In this document: in pieces, positions 1-8,330 of the stretch
How positions within the stretch are numbered: position 1 is the stretch's first letter
Layout of the letters: the number at the start of each line of letters is the position of its first letter
From: Rhabdochlamydiaceae bacterium
Lineage (GTDB): Bacteria > Chlamydiota > Chlamydiia > Chlamydiales > Rhabdochlamydiaceae
NCBI GenBank assembly: GCA_019752555.1
Contig: JAIELY010000004.1
Coordinates: 104,438 to 168,437 of the forward strand
Length of the DNA stretch: 64,000 nucleotides
Direction of reading: 5' to 3'
Translations under genes and position numbers: made by a program
The notes under the pieces: generated by a model
What the model was told of the DNA's origin: nothing
The model's database searches: none
Seen by the model: the letters and a program-made list of their open reading frames with translations, nothing else

Positions 1-4
1 AAAT

Positions 5-1408
5 ATGGGTGGATCTTGGCATTCACCGACAGCGGATAATGAGTGGTTTTCCTCTTGGAATCGCCAATTTGGAGCCTTTGAAAATGATCTGTTAAAGGCA
101 GGTTCCATCATCGAGGCAATAGCGATCCCTAAGCTAAGAGAGAGACGCTCCGAGTTAAAAATGGAACTCGACTCAGCATATCTATTAAAGAAAATAGATA
201 AATCTTTTTACAAGGAAGCAACCGCTGTTCTCAAGGTGTATCACAAATATTTGAAATTTCAGGCGTTCTCCCCTGAGGTCAAGCAAGCATTCGAATCTCA
301 ATACACAAAAGATGAGATAAGATGCGATGCAGCTGATTTGGCTAAACATTTGAGTCCCAAACATTTAGAAGCCATTACCTATCAATTGTTAGCCTCACCC
401 TCATTAAAAGCAATTCTCATTGAGCATTTAGAGGAGTGCAAAACAAAGCATCTCGCTCAAATTCTCACTGCACTCCCGCTTAGCCTGTTATTGCGCAACA
501 TTGAAACACTTACATTTAGCGATTGCGGCAAAACAACTCTAATGCACATCTTACCTAAGATCGCAGGATCCGAGTTAAATGCTCTTATTTTGAAGGGTCG
601 CATTGGGATTCCTAAATCTGCATTTCCCAAGTGGCTCTCAGCTCTCAAAGCCGCTCCTTACTTATCACAGCTTGATATAACAGACCATCTTTACGGATTT
701 AGTCTTAGCTCTCGTTTACCTCAAGCAATGCTATCTAACCTCGCAGATCTTTTTAGACACAACACATCGTTGACCTCTGTTTCCCTTGATCGAATCGAGC
801 AGATCGAGGAAAAAACAGCTCAGGATCTTGGAAGGGTCTTAGCAGAAAATACACGCTTAATTCGCCTACATCTAGGCTCAAGCATCTTGATCGATAACAC
901 AGCTGCAAGACACATTGCCAATGCCTTAGAGACAAATTCAACACTCAAAGAGCTGAAATTGCAGACGACATTATTACCCGATCCACAAGAGGTTGGCTTT
1001 ATGGTGCCCTGTTTCACTACAGACACCTTTCTTAGATTTATCCAAAACGCAGTAAGGCAAGATACGCTCACTCAGCTTGACCTATTTAATTTCGGGATGT
1101 CAATGACAGCATCTGCCGAGACAATTGCAGCATGGGGGCTCGCATTTGAGCAAGCCAATCAAATGTTAACGACTAGCACCTCTTTAACGGAGGTGATGTT
1201 TCCTCTCGATCTTCCTTCTGAAACCCAAGAAATCCTAGATAGAAACGCATATAACCAACAAAGACGCGCCGAGACACTAGTTCAACTTTTGTTCACATCT
1301 GTTTTATGTCCGCCAGAAATCAAAACACCTCAAGCCGCACCTCCGGTACCAGTCCGCAAAGCCACACCTCCCCAAACGCCAACAACGCGAACCTGCGCGA
1401 TCTGTTAA
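5..1408 (+). CDS. Leucine-rich-repeat protein with C-terminal CaaX-like motif (5' end may be cut by window)
   Basis: Not a recognised named gene. Residues about 170-420 carry at least five ribonuclease-inhibitor-like leucine-rich repeats of the form N-x-(S/T)-L-x-x-L-x-L (NTSLTSVSL, NTRLIRLHL, NSTLKELKL, QDTLTQLDL, STSLTEVMF). Such repeats form a curved protein-binding surface. The N-terminal ~165 residues are helical and charged. The last ~30 residues are a Pro/Thr-rich linker ending in CAIC, which fits a eukaryotic CaaX prenylation box (Cys, two aliphatic residues, terminal Cys). The first ATG lies only 4 bases inside the window, so the true start may be upstream. The stop overlaps the convergent nagZ by 4 bases. 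No signal peptide or membrane segment is seen. I infer a secreted host-interaction protein; LRR is clear, the target is unknown. Confidence 0.8.
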   Translation: MGGSWHSPTADNEWFSSWNRQFGAFENDLLKAGSIIEAIAIPKLRERRSELKMELDSAYLLKKIDKSFYKEATAVLKVYHKYLKFQAFSPEVKQAFESQYTKDEIRCDAADLAKHLSPKHLEAITYQLLASPSLKAILIEHLEECKTKHLAQILTALPLSLLLRNIETLTFSDCGKTTLMHILPKIAGSELNALILKGRIGIPKSAFPKWLSALKAAPYLSQLDITDHLYGFSLSSRLPQAMLSNLADLFRHNTSLTSVSLDRIEQIEEKTAQDLGRVLAENTRLIRLHLGSSILIDNTAARHIANALETNSTLKELKLQTTLLPDPQEVGFMVPCFTTDTFLRFIQNAVRQDTLTQLDLFNFGMSMTASAETIAAWGLAFEQANQMLTTSTSLTEVMFPLDLPSETQEILDRNAYNQQRRAETLVQLLFTSVLCPPEIKTPQAAPPVPVRKATPPQTPTTRTCAIC

Positions 1409-3033
1409 CGCAAGATAATAGGAAGCCGCCCCAAAGGCGGCAACTTCCCCTGTAGCACTTGAGCTGCTGCAGATTGCGCGTCGAGATCATCTTCATAAGC
1501 TAAGATGAGCGCATCAGAGAATGCAAGCTCTTGCGCACAATACGGAGAATCGAACACCACAGCAATCACTCGAGGATGCTTTTTTTTAATTGCTTTAAGC
1601 GCTTCTAATTCTTCTAAATGCTTTTCCCAAGGGTAGATGCCGCTTAATGCTAAAATCACATGCGAATACCCATCAAAATCTAAGGTCTCTAGATCCACTG
1701 TATCCACGATGTAGTCTTTCGAGAGCTCATCGATAAAAGGCTGCATGTAACCTATGCTCACAACGGCGAGCTTCTCTGCTGTTTGAAGGGGAAGAAGTCC
1801 TGGTGCTGCATGCACCTCAGTGAGGGCAGCCTCATAGAGCTTGCGCTTAAGGTCTCTTGTCATCTCTTCTTGATTTGCATACCGAATACAACCGATCCGA
1901 CGAGGAAAACAGACCTCCTGTTTCGCTTTCAAGATCTTTAAAACATGAGCATCTAGTCGAGCTAAAAGAGCCCCCGCTTCGGAATAATGCGCAATGAGGG
2001 CTTCAATCGCAGCTGGAACTTGAACGCGCAGAATCTCATCGATACTAGGAGCGATATGATCGCCGTAAAGAAGTAAATCGTTACCCGCAAAATGAGCAAG
2101 AAGAGCTGCCTGCTCGGGAGAAAAATAACGAGCCACCGCTTTCATATTAAGCGCATCTGTAATGCAAAGACCTTCAAAGCCCATGCGTTTTGCATAGCCA
2201 AGGACAGAACGGGAAAATGTTGCAGGCACTCGAGAACAAGGCTCAAGCTCTGGAACAAAAAGATGCGCGGACATGAGAGCTCCGACCCCATTATGGATGA
2301 GAGATTGAAAGGGGACCCATTCCACCTCTTCGAGTCTTCTGCGGTCGTGGAGAACAGCGGGCAGATCGTCATGAGAATCGACAGAAGTGTCGCCATGGCC
2401 AGGAAAATGTTTGCCACAAGCAATCACCCCCTCGGATTGGATCCCGAGCATCATCTGTGTGGCATAAAGAGCGACACGCTTGGGATCATCGCTAAAAGAA
2501 CGCATATGGATGATCTGATTGTGCGGATTGGAATTGACATCCGCAACTGGAGAGCAATTCAAGTGAACACCTGCATTGCGGCACTGCCTGCCAATCTCTT
2601 TTCCAAGTGCATAAATTAAGTGGGGATCGTCAATTGCCCCAAGAGTCAAATTTTTTGGGAATCGAATAGCATCCGTAAGGCGCATGGAAAGTCCCCACTC
2701 GGCGTCTTGGACGCATAAAAGTGGAAGAGATGAGCGTTCTTGTAAAATTTCGATGAGTTTAACTTGTCCGTCGATGGTCCCCTGTTTTAAAAGAATTCCG
2801 CCAATATGATAGGTGTCTATCATCCGATACAGATCTTCGAGGTGATCCGCATCCCGCAGCTGGCATGCGGGAACTAAGAACAGCTGCCCGACTTTTTCCT
2901 TTAACGTCATCGATTCTAATGTGCGCTCTGCCCAGTCGGCATGGCATGGGATTGGGGAGATAAAAAAGAGAGGCCAATAAAAAGATGATAGGATGAACAG
3001 GATAAAAGAAATCTCTGTTTTTATCCGATCCAT
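1405..3033 (-). CDS. nagZ: Glycoside hydrolase family 3 beta-N-acetylhexosaminidase (NagZ-like)
   Basis: Predicted to release terminal N-acetylglucosamine from peptidoglycan fragments or other glycans. The NagZ subfamily signature KHFPGHGDTSVDSHDDLP (about residues 208-225) contains the His used as general acid/base. The nucleophile Asp is in ITDALNM (about residue 293). Residues 1-32 look like a Sec signal peptide, hydrophobic and ending PIPCHA, so export to the periplasm is likely, unlike cytoplasmic E. coli NagZ. At 542 residues it also has the C-terminal GH3 domain found in Gram-positive YbbD-type enzymes. The ATG is preceded by AGGA at good spacing. It converges on the LRR gene with a 4-base overlap. 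The family is secure; the physiological substrate is inferred. Confidence 0.9.
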   Translation of the reverse strand: MDRIKTEISFILFILSSFYWPLFFISPIPCHADWAERTLESMTLKEKVGQLFLVPACQLRDADHLEDLYRMIDTYHIGGILLKQGTIDGQVKLIEILQERSSLPLLCVQDAEWGLSMRLTDAIRFPKNLTLGAIDDPHLIYALGKEIGRQCRNAGVHLNCSPVADVNSNPHNQIIHMRSFSDDPKRVALYATQMMLGIQSEGVIACGKHFPGHGDTSVDSHDDLPAVLHDRRRLEEVEWVPFQSLIHNGVGALMSAHLFVPELEPCSRVPATFSRSVLGYAKRMGFEGLCITDALNMKAVARYFSPEQAALLAHFAGNDLLLYGDHIAPSIDEILRVQVPAAIEALIAHYSEAGALLARLDAHVLKILKAKQEVCFPRRIGCIRYANQEEMTRDLKRKLYEAALTEVHAAPGLLPLQTAEKLAVVSIGYMQPFIDELSKDYIVDTVDLETLDFDGYSHVILALSGIYPWEKHLEELEALKAIKKKHPRVIAVVFDSPYCAQELAFSDALILAYEDDLDAQSAAAQVLQGKLPPLGRLPIILR

Positions 3034-3248
3034 CTTAATTATCCTGTTATTATCTTCTTAATCTAAAGCTCGAACCAGAAAGTGCGATCGCTGGCATGCT
3101 TATGGTACAATGACCTGCGCAATGGAATCAACTGAACAAATTGATTCGTGTATGCTCCCACCAGTTCAAAAAACGGGTGCAAAAAAACAGCAGCATTTCT
3201 TAAAATCAAGGCATAAGTGGGTTGGGACTACCTGGCCGGCGTCTAGCC

Positions 3249-4031
3249 TCAAGGACTACCTTGGGGCTTTTCGCTTTTTAGCGGATACACATAAAAACCA
3301 TGTCCGGATTCCTTGCCTTCGCTATTCCTGTAAAATTTCTTCTGGAGGATTTGAAAGGCTCTATTCAACTGACTGGGACGAACGACCGATAGACCCACCG
3401 GCCTCGCAGCTAAATCAGCAAATTGTAAGCCTTCAGAATTCGTTTTTTTATCGGAAATAATCAGCTCAAATGGAAGAGGTTTTTTCAGAGAATTTTGCCC
3501 AGAACAGATCTCGTGAAATTCGAAAGCCAGAGCTCGGTCCTCAACACGGCCTCGAGCTTCACAAATGACATGAGTAAGCCGACTGTCTTGATCTCGTGAT
3601 TGAAGAAAATGATACAATTTTTCTAGCCCGAGCTCCATAGCCAAGTGATAAACGTGAGTGTCTTTCGAATGTTCTTTTTTAATCTTATATTTATCGATTA
3701 CTGTGGTAAAAAGAGTGAACTCTGCCTGAGCTATCAAAGCATTAAGATTCTCAAAAAAGACCTCTCTCCTTTCTTTATTCATTAAATGGAAAGATCCGAT
3801 TTTCTTCCGTATGTCCTGTTCATGCAAGATCACCATGTCATGTCCAAATGTGGTAAATTTCAGCATTCGCAAAGCAGCGGTTACTCTATGCGCATAATAG
3901 GTTTTTTCGAACACACAGAAAGATAGAACAAATACTGGATACTGCTCATCAATTGAGGTCAAGCTATGATCTCCGCTTTCATCCACATAGACGATATAAT
4001 CACTATAATTTGTCGATGGAGCGATGCTCAT
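3249..4031 (-). CDS. DUF3800 family protein
   Basis: Resembles DUF3800 proteins, a family of unknown function thought to have an RNase H-like fold and often found among mobile or defence genes. The N-terminal acidic motif YVDESGDHS comes right after the start. A C-terminal segment, SDKKTNSEGLQFADLAA, fits the family's LQ-x-AD-L motif. The ATG at 4031 is chosen because it follows GGAAATC and opens the domain directly. An in-frame ATG at 4076 would add 15 hydrophobic residues resembling a signal, which would be odd for this fold. It stands alone between nagZ and rseP. An overlapping plus-strand reading frame at 3110-3460 is taken as a shadow. Function is unknown. Confidence 0.75.
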   Translation of the reverse strand: MSIAPSTNYSDYIVYVDESGDHSLTSIDEQYPVFVLSFCVFEKTYYAHRVTAALRMLKFTTFGHDMVILHEQDIRKKIGSFHLMNKERREVFFENLNALIAQAEFTLFTTVIDKYKIKKEHSKDTHVYHLAMELGLEKLYHFLQSRDQDSRLTHVICEARGRVEDRALAFEFHEICSGQNSLKKPLPFELIISDKKTNSEGLQFADLAARPVGLSVVRPSQLNRAFQILQKKFYRNSEGKESGHGFYVYPLKSEKPQGSP

Positions 4032-4097
4032 ATGATTTCCGAAAACAGATAATAAAAAAGAAATGGTAGCAAGCATGGAAAATATTTTCCACCGCTT

Positions 4098-4133
4098 TAT
4101 AGCGAAACCAGTTCTTGAAACGGCTTCGCTATA
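4098..4133. repeat. Inverted repeat between rseP and the DUF3800 gene
   Basis: Twelve-base arms (4098-4109 and 4122-4133, TATAGCGAAACC against GGCTTCGCTATA, one mismatch) flank a 12-base loop. It lies just 3' of rseP and upstream of the DUF3800 gene. It has no clean T-run on either side, so it may be a weak terminator or a small dispersed hairpin. Confidence 0.5.
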
Positions 4134-4177
4134 AATTGCACATGTCTTTTTCTTTGGGATATGTTACTAAATCATTC

Positions 4178-6139
4178 CTACACACTGATCCCAAGCAGCC
4201 GCATCAAGTCGTGATAGGTCATGTAAATGAAAAGCCCGATGATCAAAATCACAAAAGGCAGCAGCATCCGCTCCATTGCTTTTGGTGAGATCCGTTTTTT
4301 CGTCATCCACTCATAAAGAGAAAAACAGATGTGGCCTCCATCGAGAACGGGAATAGGAAGCAAGTTGACAATGCCGAGGTTAAGGCTGACAAAGCCCAGC
4401 CAATAAAGAGCTTCTTTAACCCCTACCATCCAAGTGTAATGCATCACTTGAACGATCCCTACAGGTCCTGCGAGCGATTTCGGGCTCATGGCGCCAGAAA
4501 ACAGAGCGAATAGAGTTTTGCGCACTTCATGGAAGACTCCGATAAACTGAGCAATCGGCGAGGGGTTGTAGCGCACAAGCCGATCTTGAAAGGAGATCCC
4601 GACCATGAGACGGTTTTGCTGTTCGTTCAACTGTTGTAATTTCTGAGCGCGCTCTTGTGGATCTTCAATCGCATCGATGGCAAGCTTTTGCGCTTTGTAA
4701 TCAGCATTGAGCTTAGCGCGTGTTTTCTCTTCAAAAGGAAAGTCTTTAAATGGCTTTGGAGAGACGGGATTGAGCATCCGGAGCGATCCCTGCTGAGAGA
4801 GGGGATGCTCTGTTCCAATGGATGCAATCATTTGCTGCAACCCTTTCCAATCCATATCAGAAAAATAGGAGCCATCGGCTACTTTCCATGAAATGACGGG
4901 AAGTTTGCCTTCATTGCGGACAATCATCTGAATTTTGCGCTCTTGCAAATGGGTCAGAAGTTCTGAGGCGCTACTTACAGAAACACCATCGACAGCAAGA
5001 ATCTTATCCCCTGCTTGCAATGCCATTTCAAGATGGGAACGTTCGGCAGATGTCGGCAGCTGCTCTGTTGCCTCATCGTTCAAATAAGAAACAGGTGCTT
5101 CCACTTCACAGTCTGCGGTCAAATTGTACGGGATAAAAAAGAGCGTTGCCATTTTTCCATTGAGCGCTGCAGCATGCTGCCAATCGCTGAGCTCCGCTTG
5201 AGAGGCTGCGTTAAAACGCAAATCGGAAATTTTAAGGCGCGGCACGCGAACAAGAAAAATCTGATCGCCCCTTCGGATGGTTAATAGCGCCTTTGATTCA
5301 TTGATGGTGGTGATCAATTGAGCTCTAGAAAAAATAAGCTCGCCATCTGCCCAAACAAGGCGGTCCCCGTCTTGCACACCGCTTAACTTCATCGGGGCAC
5401 CTGCGAGCAAGCCATTATTTGAACCATCAGCATTTCTTGAATAGTAGATGAGATATTGAGCGGGCTGCAACTCTTCGCGTATCGCATACGCGCGAGAGAC
5501 ACCTGTCAATCCCGTTTCATGAAATGTAAAGGAAAAGGGATCTGTTTTGTCCGTAAAATAATCGATCTTTGTTCCTAAGATCGCAGGATCTTGTTTATCA
5601 AAGATTGCTGCATAGAGAAAACTATTAAATCCCTGAAAGGATGCGCCGTTGAGTTTTTCAATTTCATCGCCAGGACGCACGCCTGCAGAGTAGATTTCAG
5701 AGGAGGGTTCTGTCCAACCGATCTTATGCGTGTATTCGGAAAACGATTTCATCCGTCCTCCCATCACCCATAAAAGGCAAAAGATGAAAAATGCAAAGAG
5801 CATATTCACAATTGGGCCCGCGAGTGCAACCTGGATACGGGCCCAAGGTGATTTCCCAAAGTACCCGTCGGGAACATCATGGGGATCGACACTTCCTTGC
5901 TTTTCCATCCCGGCAATACGCACATATCCACCGAAGGGAAGCATGCAGAATTGCCACTTGACGCCTTGATGCTCCCAAACATAAAGAGGCTTGCCAAATC
6001 CAATCGAAAAGGCTTCGACTTTCATCCCCTTGCGACGTGCCACCCAGTAGTGTCCGAGCTCGTGAATGAAAATCAATACTCCAAGTCCAATCAAGGCAAG
6101 AAGCAAATGAATAAGGCTTTGAATCATAAAATTAAGCAC
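4178..6139 (-). CDS. rseP: Site-2 zinc metalloprotease RseP/YaeL (M50), chlamydial long form
   Basis: Inner-membrane intramembrane protease. The zinc motif HELGH is at residues 26-30 in the first membrane helix. The second motif, NLLPIPVLDGGH, is near residues 591-603 and supplies the Asp ligand. Between them lie PDZ-like regions (for example around EEPLQAGDKILAVDGVSV-type turns). At 653 residues it is about 200 longer than E. coli RseP but close to the chlamydial CT072 length I remember. The stop of dxr lies a few bases upstream, so the two genes are probably co-transcribed; an in-frame ATG at 6127 is an alternative start. It probably cleaves membrane-bound regulators or signal-peptide remnants. 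No anti-sigma partner is visible here. Confidence 0.95.
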   Translation of the reverse strand: MLNFMIQSLIHLLLALIGLGVLIFIHELGHYWVARRKGMKVEAFSIGFGKPLYVWEHQGVKWQFCMLPFGGYVRIAGMEKQGSVDPHDVPDGYFGKSPWARIQVALAGPIVNMLFAFFIFCLLWVMGGRMKSFSEYTHKIGWTEPSSEIYSAGVRPGDEIEKLNGASFQGFNSFLYAAIFDKQDPAILGTKIDYFTDKTDPFSFTFHETGLTGVSRAYAIREELQPAQYLIYYSRNADGSNNGLLAGAPMKLSGVQDGDRLVWADGELIFSRAQLITTINESKALLTIRRGDQIFLVRVPRLKISDLRFNAASQAELSDWQHAAALNGKMATLFFIPYNLTADCEVEAPVSYLNDEATEQLPTSAERSHLEMALQAGDKILAVDGVSVSSASELLTHLQERKIQMIVRNEGKLPVISWKVADGSYFSDMDWKGLQQMIASIGTEHPLSQQGSLRMLNPVSPKPFKDFPFEEKTRAKLNADYKAQKLAIDAIEDPQERAQKLQQLNEQQNRLMVGISFQDRLVRYNPSPIAQFIGVFHEVRKTLFALFSGAMSPKSLAGPVGIVQVMHYTWMVGVKEALYWLGFVSLNLGIVNLLPIPVLDGGHICFSLYEWMTKKRISPKAMERMLLPFVILIIGLFIYMTYHDLMRLLGISV

Positions 6140-6142
6140 CCT

Positions 6143-7291
6143 CTATATGTGTAATGCACTCTCGCGTGCGAGTGTATCGGTTGCGAGAATTTTATTTAAG
6201 TCCAACTCTTGTTCGACAGCATGTGCCAACATAAGAGTCTCTAATTTGCGGGAAATCTCTGTCCAGGCGATCTGTCCTTTCAAAAAACGATGCACGAGCA
6301 CTTCATTCGCTGCATTGAGAAAACAAGGAGCCGTTCCCCCTTGGTGCAAGGCTTCAAAAGCTAACGCTAAACAAGGAAACCGTTTCGTATCCGGCTCAAA
6401 AAATTCCAATTTCGAAAAGCGCTTCACATCAAAGGGTTTTAAAATACCGGGCAACCGCTCGGGATAGGTGAGCGCATATTGGATTGGGAAAAGCATGTGA
6501 GGCTCTGACATCTGCGCCAAAATCGATCCGTCGACATATTCGACCATGCTATGCACGACACTCTGCGGATGGATCACAACTTCAATCTGCTCAACGGGAA
6601 TATCGAAAAGAAAATGCGCTTCAATCACCTCAAGTCCCTTATTCATTAAATTCGAACTATCGACAGTGACCTTAGGCCCCATCTTCCAATTCGGATGATT
6701 AAGAGCCATTTCAGGAGTAATTGAGGCAAAATCCTCTATGGAACGATTTAAAAAGGGGCCGCCTGAGGCAGTCACCATTAAGCGGCGCACAGACGCTAGT
6801 TTCTCATGGTTTAAACACTGAAAAAGCGCGCTATGTTCGCTATCGATGGGAAGAACCTTCACTCCCATCTCTTGTGCTAGTTTCATGACATATTTACCTG
6901 CAGAAACTAGCACTTCCTTATTGGCAAGGGCGATTTGTTTTCGAGCCCGGATCGCAGCGACAGTGGGCAAAATGCCAATTGTGCCCGTCATCGCTGAGAC
7001 AACTGTATCTGCGCAAGAAAGGGACGCAGCTTCTAAAAGACCTTCCATTCCCGCAACAATCCGTAAATCGGGAAGGCGTTTTTGAAGCTCTTGTGCAGCA
7101 GATTCTTCATAGACGGCAATCAACTGAGGCTTGAACTCTTTGGCTTGCTGCTCAAGGAGGTCGATCTGAGAGCGCGCAGCTAAAGCCACCACCTGAAATC
7201 TTCCAGCTAAATGACGGACCACCTCGAGGGTGTTGCACCCAATCGAGCCGGTACTTCCAAGCAAGGCTATTTGAGTGGGAGTCTCTGACAT
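6143..7291 (-). CDS. dxr: 1-deoxy-D-xylulose 5-phosphate reductoisomerase
   Basis: Converts DXP to 2-C-methyl-D-erythritol 4-phosphate with NADPH, the committed step of the non-mevalonate isoprenoid pathway in the cytoplasm. The NADPH-binding motif LLGSTGSIGCNTLEVV is at residues 9-24. The metal and substrate region is seen as PIDSEHSALFQCL, then TASGGPFLNRS, then NHPNWKMGPKVTVDSSNLMN. The length (382) is typical. The ATG is preceded by AAAGG about nine bases upstream. It is the first gene of a dxr-rseP pair in the order conserved in chlamydiae, downstream of the ytg operon across a short gap. No unusual residues were noticed. Confidence 0.97.
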   Translation of the reverse strand: MSETPTQIALLGSTGSIGCNTLEVVRHLAGRFQVVALAARSQIDLLEQQAKEFKPQLIAVYEESAAQELQKRLPDLRIVAGMEGLLEAASLSCADTVVSAMTGTIGILPTVAAIRARKQIALANKEVLVSAGKYVMKLAQEMGVKVLPIDSEHSALFQCLNHEKLASVRRLMVTASGGPFLNRSIEDFASITPEMALNHPNWKMGPKVTVDSSNLMNKGLEVIEAHFLFDIPVEQIEVVIHPQSVVHSMVEYVDGSILAQMSEPHMLFPIQYALTYPERLPGILKPFDVKRFSKLEFFEPDTKRFPCLALAFEALHQGGTAPCFLNAANEVLVHRFLKGQIAWTEISRKLETLMLAHAVEQELDLNKILATDTLARESALHI

Positions 7292-7343
7292 ATGTAAAAC
7301 CTTTTTTTATTGTCTGCTAATATACACGGATCCAAAGAGGAAG

Positions 7344-8330
7344 TCAACGAGCAGATCGCCGATAGAGATGCTTTGCGATTATCCCCTTATTGGGAGCGAA
7401 TAGGATGACTAAAAAGTAAACAATCCCCAATAGAGTGACGACCATTCCGGAAGTGGAAAGAGGCATCTGATAGACACTCAGTAAGTGGCGTGTGAGAGCG
7501 ACAGCAGATAGAGAACAAAGAAAGCCGATTCCCATGCTAAGCAGGATGAGCGTCCTTAAATGATCCGTAAGCAACCGGGCTGTCAATACAGGTCCCACCA
7601 AGTAGGCCAAGACAAGAAGAACTCCTACGGCTCGAAATGCCCCGATAACAGTTGCTGCCGTCATTACCATAAGTAAATAATTAAATAACGATGGGGAAAA
7701 TCCAAGAGATTTTGCAAGGGCTCCATCAAATGCCGTGACTTGAAATTCTTTATAGAAAAGGACAACAAGAACAAGATCGACAAGAGCTACAATCGAAATG
7801 AGCTTGAGGTCATGCACATGCAGAGCATCGACATTGCCCATGATCGCCTCAGTTCCAATATGCGAATTGCGGGTGAACATCGTCACAAGAACGATGCCTA
7901 ACGCAAAGAGCGTTGTAAACACAAGACCGATACTCGCATCTTCTTGTATTTTCATTAACTGAGTCAACCCTTGCGTAAGCACAGTGGTCAATAGGGCAGT
8001 GATCAATGAAGCGATCAGCAATGTCGTGAGACTTAAGGTATGAAATTGCTCTTCTCCCTCTTGAGCAAAGGGGAGTAAAAGAAGATAACTCAGAACAATC
8101 CCGAGCAAGATCGTATGCGATAGGGAATTAGCTAGCATCGTCATCTTCTTTAATACGAGAAACGTCCCTACAAGCGCAGAGGCGCATCCCACTAAAGACA
8201 GCACAAAAATTTGAACCTCATCAGAAGCGAGATCTTGTAGAGCCAACTTGCCTGTCGCCATCAGAAAGAGCCTTTGAAAAAACAAAACGAAAAAAGAGCC
8301 AAAATGCTCTCCCCAATAAGGATTAATCAT
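7344..8330 (-). CDS. ytgD: Metal ABC transporter permease YtgD (ABC-3 family)
   Basis: Second membrane subunit of the Ytg/Tro-type iron, zinc or manganese importer. It is a 328-residue hydrophobic protein with about eight or nine membrane segments. The ABC-3 family core is visible as FAQ..., SIGLVFTTLFALGIVLV and VGVLLVLAYLVGPVLTARLL. The region coupling to the ATPase lies around ALAKSLGFSPS. Its ATG (8330) follows directly on the ytgC stop codon (8331-8333) with no spacer, so translational coupling is likely. Last gene of ytgA-B-C-D. The substrate cannot be read from a permease; iron is inferred from studied chlamydial Ytg systems. Confidence 0.93.
   Translation of the reverse strand: MINPYWGEHFGSFFVLFFQRLFLMATGKLALQDLASDEVQIFVLSLVGCASALVGTFLVLKKMTMLANSLSHTILLGIVLSYLLLLPFAQEGEEQFHTLSLTTLLIASLITALLTTVLTQGLTQLMKIQEDASIGLVFTTLFALGIVLVTMFTRNSHIGTEAIMGNVDALHVHDLKLISIVALVDLVLVVLFYKEFQVTAFDGALAKSLGFSPSLFNYLLMVMTAATVIGAFRAVGVLLVLAYLVGPVLTARLLTDHLRTLILLSMGIGFLCSLSAVALTRHLLSVYQMPLSTSGMVVTLLGIVYFLVILFAPNKGIIAKHLYRRSAR

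Noticed and set aside
3110..3460. 116-codon plus-strand ORF overlapping the DUF3800 gene
   Set aside because: More than half is antisense to a recognisable domain; no protein motif of its own.
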